NCBI RefSeq assembly: GCF_000245015.1 | Contig: NZ_JH600070.1 | Coordinates: forward strand, 2,899,511-2,963,510 | Source of the DNA: Beggiatoa alba B18LD | Lineage (GTDB): Bacteria > Pseudomonadota > Gammaproteobacteria > Beggiatoales > Beggiatoaceae | Direction of reading: 5' to 3' | Length of the DNA: 64,000 nucleotides | Shown here: piece by piece, positions 18,085-26,120 of the stretch | Layout: every line of letters begins with the position of its first letter | Position numbering within the stretch: position 1 is the stretch's first letter | Program-made: the position numbers and the translations under genes | Notes under the pieces: generated by a model | Told to the model about the DNA's origin: nothing | Databases searched by the model: none | The model's input: only the letters and a program-made list of their open reading frames with translations

Positions 18085-18612
18085 TTAGCTGTCTTGTAGT
18101 TGTTTAATCAGCGGTAGAATTTTCTTTTCTAAATCTTCAACAGTTATCGCGCCGATGTGTTTGTAGCGGATAATCCCTTGTTTATCAATGATAAATGTTT
18201 CTGGTGTGCCTGATAAGCCTAAATCCATGCCGACTCGTCCATTAGCGTCGACGGCATTGGCTAGGTAGGGGTTGCCTTCGCGTTGTAGGAGTTGTTTGGC
18301 TTCGGCTTCGGTGTCTTTGTAGTTTAAGCCGTAAATGGGGATGTTGGTGTTTTTTGCCAATTGCATTAATAAAGGGTGTTCGTATTTGCAGGTGACGCAC
18401 CATGAAGCCCATGCATTAAACAGGGAGACTTTGCCTTTAAATTCGTCTTGGGTAAATTGTTGGTCAGGTTTTTCTAGTTGGGGCAGGGAAAAAGCGGGGG
18501 TGGGTTTGTTTAGCAGGGTTGAGCCTAAATCACGGGGGTTGAGTCCTAAACCGATGTAGAGAAAAACGGATAAAACGATAAAAATACCTAATGGAACAAA
18601 GTAGCGTAGCAT
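18085..18612 (-). CDS. ccmG: Thiol:disulfide interchange protein CcmG (DsbE)
   Basis: About 175 residues from the ATG at 18612, which has AGG at good spacing; a longer frame to 18711 adds 33 residues that do not match the family. A membrane anchor (about 3-22) precedes a thioredoxin fold with WASWCVTCKYEHP (CxxC) and the cis-Pro loop GTPETFIID. It keeps apocytochrome thiols reduced in the periplasm. The rest of the ccm set (ccmA-F) is not in this window, so the locus is split. Confidence 0.93.
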   Translation of the reverse strand: MLRYFVPLGIFIVLSVFLYIGLGLNPRDLGSTLLNKPTPAFSLPQLEKPDQQFTQDEFKGKVSLFNAWASWCVTCKYEHPLLMQLAKNTNIPIYGLNYKDTEAEAKQLLQREGNPYLANAVDANGRVGMDLGLSGTPETFIIDKQGIIRYKHIGAITVEDLEKKILPLIKQLQDS

Positions 18613-18784
18613 ACAAATACCTGATAATAATAAGGCTTTTTTAGCAATCATGTTGGGGTGGTTATCAGCGGGTAAGCGTAGCATATAACGCAGGTTTCTG
18701 ACAGTTTCCACCCTTGAATGAGAATAGGTAATGTATTGAATTCGTGTATAACTTAGAACTTATTTAACAATTGATTAGCTGGGT

Positions 18785-19540
18785 TTAGGCTTCGTTAAGG
18801 GCTTCGTGGTTGCTTAACATTAAATTTGTGATAGATAAATCGGGGGTTTCGCGGATACGGTTTTTATGGTTATAAATTTGTTGGGCTTTGCCATCGTCGA
18901 TAATAACGACGGTCTCGCCAAATGCGTCAACATCGGCTTGGTCGTGGGTGATGATAACGACAGGGGTGTTAAAGAGTTTTTGAATTTGTAGGAGTTCATT
19001 ACGCATTTTGGTACGTAATAGGGGATTTAAGGCGGCGAAGGGTTCGTCTAGGAGAAGTAGGTTGGGTTTGCAGACAAGGGCGCGGGCAAGGGCAACCCGT
19101 TGTTGTTGTCCGCCTGAGAGGGAGCGGGGGAAGCTGTTGGCAAGGTTGGATATTTCGAAGAGGTGCATGATGTCTTGCACACGTTGTTGTTCGGCTTTGT
19201 TAAGTGACCATTGCCAGAATTTTTTAAGTCCAAAACCGATATTGTCCATGACTGTGAGGTGCGGAAAAAGGGCGTAGTTTTGGGGAAGGTAGCCAATGTT
19301 GCGGCAGTGTACAGGGATATTAATGTGGGTTTGGCTATCAAATAGGATGGTATTGTTAATGGTTATTGTGCCTTGTTCGGGGGTAATCAGTCCTGCGATA
19401 GATTGTAAGGTCAGGCTTTTACCCGCGCCTGAGGGGCCAAAAAGGACGAGAAAATTGGTGCTTGCTTGGAATTGAACGTTAAGTTCAAAGCGGCGATGTT
19501 TCTCGATAAGGTGTTTTCTGATGTTGACATTAATAGCCAT
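18785..19540 (-). CDS. modC: Molybdate ABC transporter ATP-binding protein, short form
   Basis: About 251 residues from the ATG at 19540 (GAGG upstream). Walker A FGPSGAGKSLTLQ, signature LSGGQQQRVALARAL, Walker B LLLLDEPFAAL and H loop VVIITHDQAD. E. coli ModC is about 350 residues with a C-terminal TOBE/Mop molybdate-binding domain; that domain is missing here, so feedback by bound molybdate through ModC is unlikely. Third gene of modBAC. Sulfate or tungstate could also be carried, but the gene order fits molybdate. Confidence 0.88.
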   Translation of the reverse strand: MAINVNIRKHLIEKHRRFELNVQFQASTNFLVLFGPSGAGKSLTLQSIAGLITPEQGTITINNTILFDSQTHINIPVHCRNIGYLPQNYALFPHLTVMDNIGFGLKKFWQWSLNKAEQQRVQDIMHLFEISNLANSFPRSLSGGQQQRVALARALVCKPNLLLLDEPFAALNPLLRTKMRNELLQIQKLFNTPVVIITHDQADVDAFGETVVIIDDGKAQQIYNHKNRIRETPDLSITNLMLSNHEALNEA

Positions 19541-19608
19541 GATATTGCCGTCCTCTTGCAGTGAAGGCAATTGCCCCCACTGTTTTTAATCTAACTGTCT
19601 AAATTAAT

Positions 19609-20388
19609 TTACTTTGTATCTGGTTTGCTAAAACCAAAAGTCGTTAAAATTTTCAGACCTTCTTCGGAGCGGACGAGGTTAATGAAGGCTTCGGCAAGGT
19701 CTTTTTGTTGGCTATCTGTGACAATAGCAATGGGGTAAAGAATGGGGGTGTGATTGCCTAAGGTAGCAACAACTTTCACTTTGTCTTTAGCAACAAGTGC
19801 GTCAGAGGCGTAAACAAAGCCTGCATCGACTTCGGCTTTTTGCACGTAATCTAAAACTTGGCGGACAGAATCGGCATAGATGAATTTGGGTTTTAATATG
19901 TCGATGAGTTTGTCCGTGGTTAAGGATTCGGTGGCATAGCGTCCAGCGGGGACGTTGTCGCTACCAATACCGATTTTTTTTACAGTGTCGCCCGTGAGTT
20001 GTTGAGTGCTGGTTAGTCCGAGTTGGCTGTCAGTCGGTACAACCATCACGAGGCTATTGCTGACGAAAATCTTAACGGATTCACCAAGTAGGGCTTTGCT
20101 GTCAACGCCTTTTTTGACGGTGGCTTCATCCGCAGAGGCGAATACGTCGGCAGGCGCACCTTTTTCAATTTGTTGGAGGAGGTTGTTGGAGGCGGCGAAA
20201 TTGAACACAACTTTTACGCCTTTTTCACTTTCGAATTTTTTGCCTAATTCTTTAAAGGCGTTGGTTAAACTAGCAGCAGCTGATACGACTAATTCATTTT
20301 CAACCGTATAACCTAGTGCAGACCAGCTTAAGGTAAGGGCTAGGGCGGTAAACTTAATCCATTGTTTTGCTTTAGGTAAATGTAACAT
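19609..20388 (-). CDS. modA: Molybdate-binding periplasmic protein
   Basis: About 259 residues from the ATG at 20388, which has AGGAG seven bases upstream; the frame extends further but overlaps modB. Signal peptide (about 8-28), then the ModA pattern VSAAASLTNAFKELG, FNFAASNNLLQQIEKGAPADVFASAD and DVDAGFVYASDA-like residues (AEVDAGFVYASDAL) that coordinate the oxyanion. It delivers molybdate (or tungstate) to ModBC. It lies between modB and modC. Confidence 0.93.
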   Translation of the reverse strand: MLHLPKAKQWIKFTALALTLSWSALGYTVENELVVSAAASLTNAFKELGKKFESEKGVKVVFNFAASNNLLQQIEKGAPADVFASADEATVKKGVDSKALLGESVKIFVSNSLVMVVPTDSQLGLTSTQQLTGDTVKKIGIGSDNVPAGRYATESLTTDKLIDILKPKFIYADSVRQVLDYVQKAEVDAGFVYASDALVAKDKVKVVATLGNHTPILYPIAIVTDSQQKDLAEAFINLVRSEEGLKILTTFGFSKPDTK

Positions 20389-20419
20389 GCATAAACTCCT
20401 TGTTATGTGTGAGGAAAAA

Positions 20420-21100
20420 TTACCAGTGGTTGCTTTTGAGTAAACGGCTCGCAATGACTAAAACGGTGATGCAGACGATAGAGGTAATCAGAACAAGCAC
20501 GTTTGCAAGTGAGTCGTTACCCGCTTGTACTGCGTCATAGACGGCAAGGGAAAGGGTTTGGGTACGTTCTGGAATATTGCCCGCAACCATGAGGGTTGCG
20601 CCGAATTCGCCCATCGCACGGGCAAAAGCGAGCATTGTGCCTGCGAGAATGCCACGCCACGCTAGTGGGAAAGTGACGCGGAGAAAAACGGCAATGCGAT
20701 TTTGTCCGAGGGTTTTGGCGACGTTTTCAAAGTTGGCATCGACTCCTTCAAAAGCGGCACGTGCTGATTTAAAGACAAGGGGATAAGAGACGACAGCGGA
20801 GGCAATGACTGCGCCATGCCAGTTAAAAATCAGGGTATAGTTAAAGTGTTCGAGCAGAAATCCACCAAGCCAGCCTTTTTTTCCAAAGATGGTGAGTAGG
20901 TAAAAACCAAGGACTGTGGGCGGTAAGACCATTGGGAGGGTAAGAAATGCATCTAGCACTTCTTTTCCCCAGAATTGAGTGCGGGCGAGTAAATAACCGA
21001 GTGCAATGCCAATCATGAAAGCAATTAAGGTGGCGATACTCGCTACTTTTAAGGTTAACCAAAGGGGTAACCAATCAATTTCTGACCAAGCTGAAAACAT
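20420..21100 (-). CDS. modB: Molybdate ABC transporter permease
   Basis: 226 residues with five to six membrane helices and the ABC-coupling EAA loop (AFEGVDANFENVAKTLGQ). The GEFGATLMVAGNIPERTQTL segment is characteristic of ModB. First gene of the modBAC unit; 31 bp separate it from modA. A ModE-like palindrome lies 30-53 bp upstream of its start, suggesting repression under molybdenum sufficiency. Confidence 0.94.
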   Translation of the reverse strand: MFSAWSEIDWLPLWLTLKVASIATLIAFMIGIALGYLLARTQFWGKEVLDAFLTLPMVLPPTVLGFYLLTIFGKKGWLGGFLLEHFNYTLIFNWHGAVIASAVVSYPLVFKSARAAFEGVDANFENVAKTLGQNRIAVFLRVTFPLAWRGILAGTMLAFARAMGEFGATLMVAGNIPERTQTLSLAVYDAVQAGNDSLANVLVLITSIVCITVLVIASRLLKSNHW

Positions 21101-21129
21101 GAGAGGAAATATTCCTGATTAAGACAGAG

Positions 21130-21153
21130 GGATATATATTAAAATATATAACG
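21130..21153 (-). promoter_or_regulatory. ModE-like operator upstream of modB
   Basis: On the minus strand CGTTATATA, six bases, then TATATATCC. The ModE consensus is roughly CGnTATATA-N6-TATATAACG, so one half is perfect and the other differs in the last bases. Its place 30-53 bp before modB fits repression. No modE gene is visible in the window. Confidence 0.6.
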
Positions 21154-21276
21154 CTATTTATGTTAAAAATGGGCTGAAATGTCAAGTACACAGGTTTGTG
21201 ACGAATTGATGACAGTGGCAGTTTACTTGATGTTTTTTAGATAAATAAATCGCTTGGCTAACTGAAATTTAAAAAA

Positions 21277-22263
21277 ATGCGCTTATTTATTTTCGAATTT
21301 GTGAGTAGTGGATATTTATTGAATCAGCCCTTGCCGACGAGTTTAACGGCAGAGGGAGAATTGATGTTGCGTTGTTTATTAAATGACGCATTAGAGATGC
21401 AATGGCATGATAAAATTGAAATATGTACTTTGCGTGACCATCGTTTGCCTGCATTAACGTATCCCATCAAGGTTTATACGGCACATTCAACCAATGAAGC
21501 CCGCGCCCATTGGCAAACGGCTTTATTATGGGCGGATAATGTGCTGGTTGTCGCGCCAGAAACTGAAGATGTTTTGGCAACTTTTAGTCAGTCTGTATTA
21601 GAGGCAAAAAAAGGGTTATTAGGTTGTTCACCGAACGCTATTCGTTTAACAACGAGTAAACGGCAAACGGCTTTATTATTAGCAAAACATCAATTACCAA
21701 CTATTCCAACCTATCAACCACGCCAAGCTTTTCCAGATAATTCAACAGGCTGGATTATTAAACCTGATACAGGCGCAGGTTGTGAACATACTTTTTTCTG
21801 TCAAGAACGCGCCAATATTCGCCAATATTTGCCACGTGTTCCAAATCCCATTATACAACCGTATATTCAAGGAGATGCAGCGAGTTTAACTTTATTAACA
21901 GATGGCATATCTTGTCGGTTAGCAGCGGTGAATAAACAAGGGATTCAATGGGATGATAAGCAAAAATTATACTTATCCCATGTTACTGTTAACGCGCTTT
22001 ATCCATTTGCAAGCCGTTTTCAGCCCTTGTTAGACTGTCTTTGTAGCGCGATAACAGGACTATGGGGATGGATTGGGATTGATGTCATTATTACTGAAAC
22101 AGGTTATGCCATTATAGAAATAAATCCGCGTTTAACAACAAGTTACGCGGGTCTAGGCAAATCCTTACAAGCAAATCCACTTTTCTTACTATTACAGTTA
22201 TCACAGACAAAAGATGTTTTAAATACGCCATTAGCACATAACCCTGTTTTGTTAGGAATTTAG
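21277..22263 (+). CDS. mfnD: ATP-grasp ligase, MfnD-like (tyramine-glutamate ligase of methanofuran synthesis)
   Basis: 328 residues. ATP-grasp features include GWIIKPDTGAGCEHTFF, a nucleotide-binding glycine loop, and IGIDVIITETGYAIIEINPRLTTSYAGLG with the metal-binding Glu and Asn. Archaeal MfnD attaches glutamate to tyramine, an early step of methanofuran; bacterial homologues sit in C1-transfer clusters. The stop lies four bases before mfnF, which confirms the context. Function is inferred from family and neighbours. It diverges from modBAC across a 176-bp gap. Confidence 0.78.
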   Translation: MRLFIFEFVSSGYLLNQPLPTSLTAEGELMLRCLLNDALEMQWHDKIEICTLRDHRLPALTYPIKVYTAHSTNEARAHWQTALLWADNVLVVAPETEDVLATFSQSVLEAKKGLLGCSPNAIRLTTSKRQTALLLAKHQLPTIPTYQPRQAFPDNSTGWIIKPDTGAGCEHTFFCQERANIRQYLPRVPNPIIQPYIQGDAASLTLLTDGISCRLAAVNKQGIQWDDKQKLYLSHVTVNALYPFASRFQPLLDCLCSAITGLWGWIGIDVIITETGYAIIEINPRLTTSYAGLGKSLQANPLFLLLQLSQTKDVLNTPLAHNPVLLGI

Positions 22264-22267
22264 AAGA

Positions 22268-23335
22268 ATGTCAAATAACGCCATCATAGGCTGGGATGTT
22301 GGAGGGGCGCATTTAAAGGTTGCCTATATAGATAAAGCAGGTCAGTTACAATCAGTAAAACAATATCCTTGTCCACTTTGGCAAGGTTTAGACTATTTAC
22401 ACAATGCGATTACTGAAGCCCTTACAACCTTACCCTATACGCCTCAATCTACCCTGCACAGTGTGACCATGACGGGAGAACTCGTCGATTTATTTCCAGA
22501 CCGTGCAACAGGCGTGCGAGAACTCATCCGCGCCTTAGCTCAACACCTTGAAGAACCAAATTTATTTTTTTTCGGCGGAACAGGTGGACTCCTCACCGCT
22601 GAACAAGCCATGCAACACACAGAAGCCGTTGCTTCTGCTAATTGGTTAGCAACAGGTTTATTAGTCGGGCAAAATCTTGAGCAAGGTTTACTCATCGACA
22701 TTGGTAGCACAACAACGGATTTACTCCTGATTAAACAAGCAACAATCAATCATCGGGGTTATAGCGATTTCGAACGGATGCAAGCAGGTGAATTAGTTTA
22801 TACAGGCGTTGTTCGCACCCCCTTAATGGCGATTACGGATAAAGTCCCCTTTTTCGGCGCGTGGCAACCCCTCATGGCAGAATATTTTGCAACAACTGCC
22901 GATATTTACCGATTAGTTGGCGAATTAGACGAAACATTAGACCAAATGCCAACCGCTGACGGACAAGGTAAAACATCACTAGACAGTGCCCGCCGTTTGG
23001 CGCGTATGCTCGGCGTAGATGTCAGCATTGCCGATTTAGGTAAATGGCAAACGGTCGCCACCTACCTGATTAACTGCCAAGCCCGACGCATCATGGATGC
23101 GATAGATGTCCAGCTCTCCCGCCAACTTCTCCCCCCCCAAGCCCCTTTTATTGGAGCAGGAGCAGGTAACTTTGTTGTGCGTCAACTAGCCACATGGTAC
23201 AAACGCCCCTTTATCGACTTTGCCGAACTTATTCAAATTAACGACCCCGCACTACATCGACTAGTCACACTCTGCGCCCCTGCGGTTGCCGTTGCCTACC
23301 TTGCGAGAATATGGAATGACTACTGCTCGCGTTGA
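22268..23335 (+). CDS. mfnF: H4MPT-linked C1-transfer protein, MfnF-like (hydantoinase/ASKHA fold)
   Basis: 355 residues. ASKHA phosphate loops: IGWDVGGAHLKVAYID at the N-terminus, LLIDIGSTTTDLLLI in the middle, and GAGAGNFVVRQLA near the C-terminus. Archaeal MfnF joins the aminomethylfuran and glutamyl-tyramine parts of methanofuran; bacterial homologues are annotated as hydantoinase-like proteins of the tetrahydromethanopterin C1 pathway. It is coupled to mfnD (4 bp gap) and overlaps pabB by 20 bp, so all three are probably one transcript. Confidence 0.82.
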   Translation: MSNNAIIGWDVGGAHLKVAYIDKAGQLQSVKQYPCPLWQGLDYLHNAITEALTTLPYTPQSTLHSVTMTGELVDLFPDRATGVRELIRALAQHLEEPNLFFFGGTGGLLTAEQAMQHTEAVASANWLATGLLVGQNLEQGLLIDIGSTTTDLLLIKQATINHRGYSDFERMQAGELVYTGVVRTPLMAITDKVPFFGAWQPLMAEYFATTADIYRLVGELDETLDQMPTADGQGKTSLDSARRLARMLGVDVSIADLGKWQTVATYLINCQARRIMDAIDVQLSRQLLPPQAPFIGAGAGNFVVRQLATWYKRPFIDFAELIQINDPALHRLVTLCAPAVAVAYLARIWNDYCSR

Positions 23336-24689
23336 ATCCCTGCCCTATCTTGCCGACATCAGCCCCTACTTCACCCACTTTGCCGACCAAGCATGGAGTG
23401 TTCTACTCGATAGTGGTGGACGTGGACGCTACGACATCATCAGCGCAAACCCTTATTGCACGCTCACCACGCAACAAGGCATCACCACGATTCAACACCG
23501 CGACCACCAACAACACAGCCAACGCGACCCATTCACCCTCCTACGCGAACAACTCGGCGAACTAACCCCAAGCCTGCCCAATATCCCCTTTTGTGGTGGT
23601 GCAATGGGATACTTTGCCTATGATTTAGGACGTTATTTAGAAAAACTCCCCAACATCGCCCAACCGTTGGCAAATTTGCCAGATATGGCGGTAGGTCTCT
23701 ACGATTGGGCAATTGTGACAGACCACCAACAGCAACAAACATGGCTGGTCGGGCAAGGGCGCGACCCTGTTACCGTGCAAGGTTGGGACAGTTTACGGCA
23801 ACAACTACACACACTCGCCACAAACTTATCCCCCACAGGGGCAAACGTTACAACAACATCACCACTGCATCCCCTCGCGCCGATTAGCTCTAATATGAGC
23901 AAAGCAAACTATGCACAAGCCTTTCAACAAGTTAAAGCCTATATTCAAGCGGGAGATTGCTATCAAATTAATCTCGCTCAATGTTTTAGCTTACCCGTGA
24001 TGGGCGACGCATGGGCAGGCTATCAACAATTACGGGCGCAAAACCCCGTTCCTTATGGCGCGTTTTTAAACTACCCGTTTGCAACCGTACTGAGTTGCTC
24101 GCCTGAACAATTTCTTGCCGTAACCCCACAAGGACAGGTACAAACCAAACCCATCAAAGGCACACGCCCACGTCATTCCAACCCAGAGCAAGACCTTGCC
24201 CTTGCCCAAGATTTACAACACAGCCTTAAAGACCGTGCTGAAAATCTGATGATTGTGGACTTATTACGCAATGACTTAAGCAAAACTTGCCAACAAGTCC
24301 GCGTGCCTGAATTATTCGCGCTAGAAAGTTTTGCAACCGTGCATCATCTGGTCAGCACGGTGACAGGGCAATTAAGACCGCAATATCATGCAACAGATGT
24401 TTTAAAAACCTGTTTCCCAGGCGGCTCAATTACAGGCGCGCCAAAAATTCGGGCAATGGAAATTATTGATGCCTTAGAACCACATCGACGCGGGGTATAT
24501 TGTGGCAGTATTGCCTATATCAGCTTTGATGGGGGGATGGACAGCAATATAGCCATTCGAACAGCAATTCATCAAAATGACACGCTACGCTTTTGGGCAG
24601 GTGGGGGCATTGTTTACGATTCAATGCTAGAGAGCGAATATCAAGAAACCTTTGATAAAGCAAAGGCATTTTTAAAATTTTTTACGTAA
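23316..24689 (+). CDS. pabB: Aminodeoxychorismate synthase component I
   Basis: About 457 residues from the ATG at 23316; a longer frame begins 30 bases earlier. The chorismate-binding domain has VQTKPIKGTRPRH, whose PIKGT lysine separates PabB from TrpE (PIAGT), and GGSITGAPKIRAMEIID. Product with PabA is 4-amino-4-deoxychorismate, the p-aminobenzoate precursor. Because p-aminobenzoate feeds both folate and tetrahydromethanopterin, its fusion to an mfn operon makes sense. No lyase domain (PabC) is fused. A repeat element begins two bases after the stop. Confidence 0.92.
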   Translation: MTTARVESLPYLADISPYFTHFADQAWSVLLDSGGRGRYDIISANPYCTLTTQQGITTIQHRDHQQHSQRDPFTLLREQLGELTPSLPNIPFCGGAMGYFAYDLGRYLEKLPNIAQPLANLPDMAVGLYDWAIVTDHQQQQTWLVGQGRDPVTVQGWDSLRQQLHTLATNLSPTGANVTTTSPLHPLAPISSNMSKANYAQAFQQVKAYIQAGDCYQINLAQCFSLPVMGDAWAGYQQLRAQNPVPYGAFLNYPFATVLSCSPEQFLAVTPQGQVQTKPIKGTRPRHSNPEQDLALAQDLQHSLKDRAENLMIVDLLRNDLSKTCQQVRVPELFALESFATVHHLVSTVTGQLRPQYHATDVLKTCFPGGSITGAPKIRAMEIIDALEPHRRGVYCGSIAYISFDGGMDSNIAIRTAIHQNDTLRFWAGGGIVYDSMLESEYQETFDKAKAFLKFFT

Positions 24690-24691
24690 CA

Positions 24692-24924
24692 TAACTTGAG
24701 TTCGGCGAGATTTATAAAATAAAACAGATACCTGCTAGGTTTTGAAAACCTAGCAGGTCTTTTTTTGTCTGAATCAGAATTCACAGAATTTTCAGAATTA
24801 AAAACAATTAAAAACATAATTTTTATTCTTTTAATTTTCTTGTCTTTTTAATTCTGTTAATTCTGAAAATCCTGATTCAGACAAGCTGTTGTCTTTTTAA
24901 AAGAAACTCGCCGAACTCAGGTTA
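24692..24924. repeat. Nested-palindrome repeat element, complete copy (type copy)
   Basis: Outer inverted repeats TAACTTGAGTTCGGCGAG (24692-24709) and CTCGCCGAACTCAGGTTA (24907-24924) differ at one base. Inside are a core palindrome ACCTGCTAGG...CCTAGCAGGT (24730-24758) followed by T7, then a second, larger inverted repeat that opens with GTCTGAATCAG at 24767 and closes with CTGATTCAGAC at 24882. It lies two bases after the pabB stop. No coding capacity. The core plus T run should act as an intrinsic terminator. Confidence 0.9.
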
Positions 24925-24961
24925 ACATACATTAAAATACAGATACCATGTTACGCGGTAG

Positions 24962-25038
24962 TATAGTAAACGTACCACAAAGTGATTTAAATTTAGGACT
25001 AGCAGTCCTTCGCATCGTTTTATAGTGTGTTTACTATA
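24962..25038. promoter_or_regulatory. Spaced inverted repeat upstream of the CooA-like gene
   Basis: TATAGTAAAC at 24962-24971 and GTTTACTATA at 25029-25038 are exact complements 57 bp apart, with a small hairpin (AGGACTAGCAGTCCT) between them. It could be a regulatory site or a long stem in the leader. No known operator was matched. Confidence 0.35.
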
Positions 25039-25058
25039 TCTGTCGCTGTGACTCTTTT

Positions 25059-25736
25059 GTGCCTAGACTCAATCTGACACGATTACCACTTAACCAATGG
25101 ACATTCCTTAAACCCATGCGCCATAGCAAAAGTGACTGGTTACCCGCTTTAACAGAAGGGATAACTAAAACTTATCAAACTGGTGAGATTATCTGCCGTC
25201 CTGAAAAAAGTGCAGATCAATTCTTTATCGTGCAACAAGGCGAAGCGCGTATTTATCTTTGTACCGACAATAAAGAGCTTACCATTGGCTATTTAAAACC
25301 GAATAGCATTTATGTCACACATACCCGCGCATGGATAGAAGCGATGACAGAAACCACTATTAAAATCTGGTCGATTAGTCAATTAAAAACCATCATTACC
25401 CTGAACGCCAATATTGCCTTATCTGCAATGCAAGAAATTGGCACGATGCTACGCAATACCCTAGATATTATTGAAAATCTCGCGTTTCGCTCAGTAGAAT
25501 CACGTCTTGCTTATTACCTTCTACTGGAATATCACCAGCAAAAACAAACGACGATAACAATCACAGGTAATACCGAAATTCTGGCAAGCCTACTAGGCAC
25601 TTCCCGCCAAACCCTTTCTACGATTCTGAATCGTCTTATCAAAGATAACGTAATACAACGCACAGACCGCCAACGCCTCACCCTGCTTAAACTTGATTAT
25701 CTTGAGCAACTCGCAACAGGAATGTCAGCTAGCTGA
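25059..25736 (+). CDS. cooA: CooA-like Crp/Fnr family regulator (probable haem CO sensor)
   Basis: 225 residues from a GTG start. That start gives Met-Pro-Arg, matching the N-terminal Pro2 that is a haem ligand in Rhodospirillum rubrum CooA. The cyclic-nucleotide-fold segment IYVTHTRAWIEAMTETT aligns with CooA MFCMHSGCLVEATERTE, keeping the proximal His77 but not Cys75. The helix-turn-helix LASLLGTSRQTLSTILNRL is CRP-like, and IENLAFRSVESRLAYY matches the CooA dimer helix region. The alignment is from memory. The next gene is cowN, a known CooA target, and a CooA-type site overlaps this gene's stop codon. An ordinary CRP/Fnr regulator is the alternative. Confidence 0.7.
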   Translation: MPRLNLTRLPLNQWTFLKPMRHSKSDWLPALTEGITKTYQTGEIICRPEKSADQFFIVQQGEARIYLCTDNKELTIGYLKPNSIYVTHTRAWIEAMTETTIKIWSISQLKTIITLNANIALSAMQEIGTMLRNTLDIIENLAFRSVESRLAYYLLLEYHQQKQTTITITGNTEILASLLGTSRQTLSTILNRLIKDNVIQRTDRQRLTLLKLDYLEQLATGMSAS

Positions 25737-25738
25737 CA
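25723..25738. promoter_or_regulatory. CooA/CRP-type operator upstream of cowN
   Basis: TGTCAGCTAGCTGACA is a perfect 16-bp palindrome, TGTCA-N6-TGACA, matching the CooA/CRP half-site. It spans the last codons and stop of the regulator gene. A -10-like TAGACT at 25760-25765 puts the expected start near 25772, so the site would centre at about -41.5, the class II activator position. cowN begins at 25801. Confidence 0.7.
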
Positions 25739-25800
25739 GAATCGAGAAAAAAATCCCGTTAGACTGCTTCACGTATCGTTTTTATAAAAAGGAAAATATC

Positions 25801-26103
25801 GTGGAGACAAACAGCAACTCAACGACTGTACAAACCGACCGTTATATCAGTTTTTTAGGCATTAGCTGCGACGCAAATGCAGATCAATTACTTGCCTGTG
25901 TAGAAGCTCACATTGAAGCAGGACATGGCGATGCCCGTTGGCATGTCTATTTTCAACAAAAGCGCGTCCAACAAGCGAAGATGCAACACGACAACCTATA
26001 TTTTGTTGGAAGTCAAATGAATAACTTACGCAGTTATTTAGAACAATGTCAGGATGTTGAAGCCTTAGAATTGCTGTGGCGATTAGAACAAGAATGTTGT
26101 TAA
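25801..26103 (+). CDS. cowN: CowN, protects nitrogenase from carbon monoxide
   Basis: 100 residues from the GTG at 25801 with AAGGA upstream; upstream in-frame sequence is not conserved. The pattern RYISFLGISCDANADQLLAC near the start, RWHVYFQQKR in the middle and the Glu-Cys-Cys C-terminus match CowN. CowN sustains N2-dependent growth under CO; it binds nitrogenase and keeps CO from the active site. No nif genes lie here, so it acts on nitrogenase encoded elsewhere. It is cotranscribed with, or activated by, the CooA-like gene just upstream. Confidence 0.87.
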   Translation: METNSNSTTVQTDRYISFLGISCDANADQLLACVEAHIEAGHGDARWHVYFQQKRVQQAKMQHDNLYFVGSQMNNLRSYLEQCQDVEALELLWRLEQECC

Positions 26104-26120
26104 GCTGAATCGAGTTAAAT

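Noticed and set aside
25693-26103. A 136-residue form of CowN starting at 25693
   Set aside because: The extension overlaps the regulator gene and contains the operator; the GTG at 25801 has a good ribosome site and matches CowN length.
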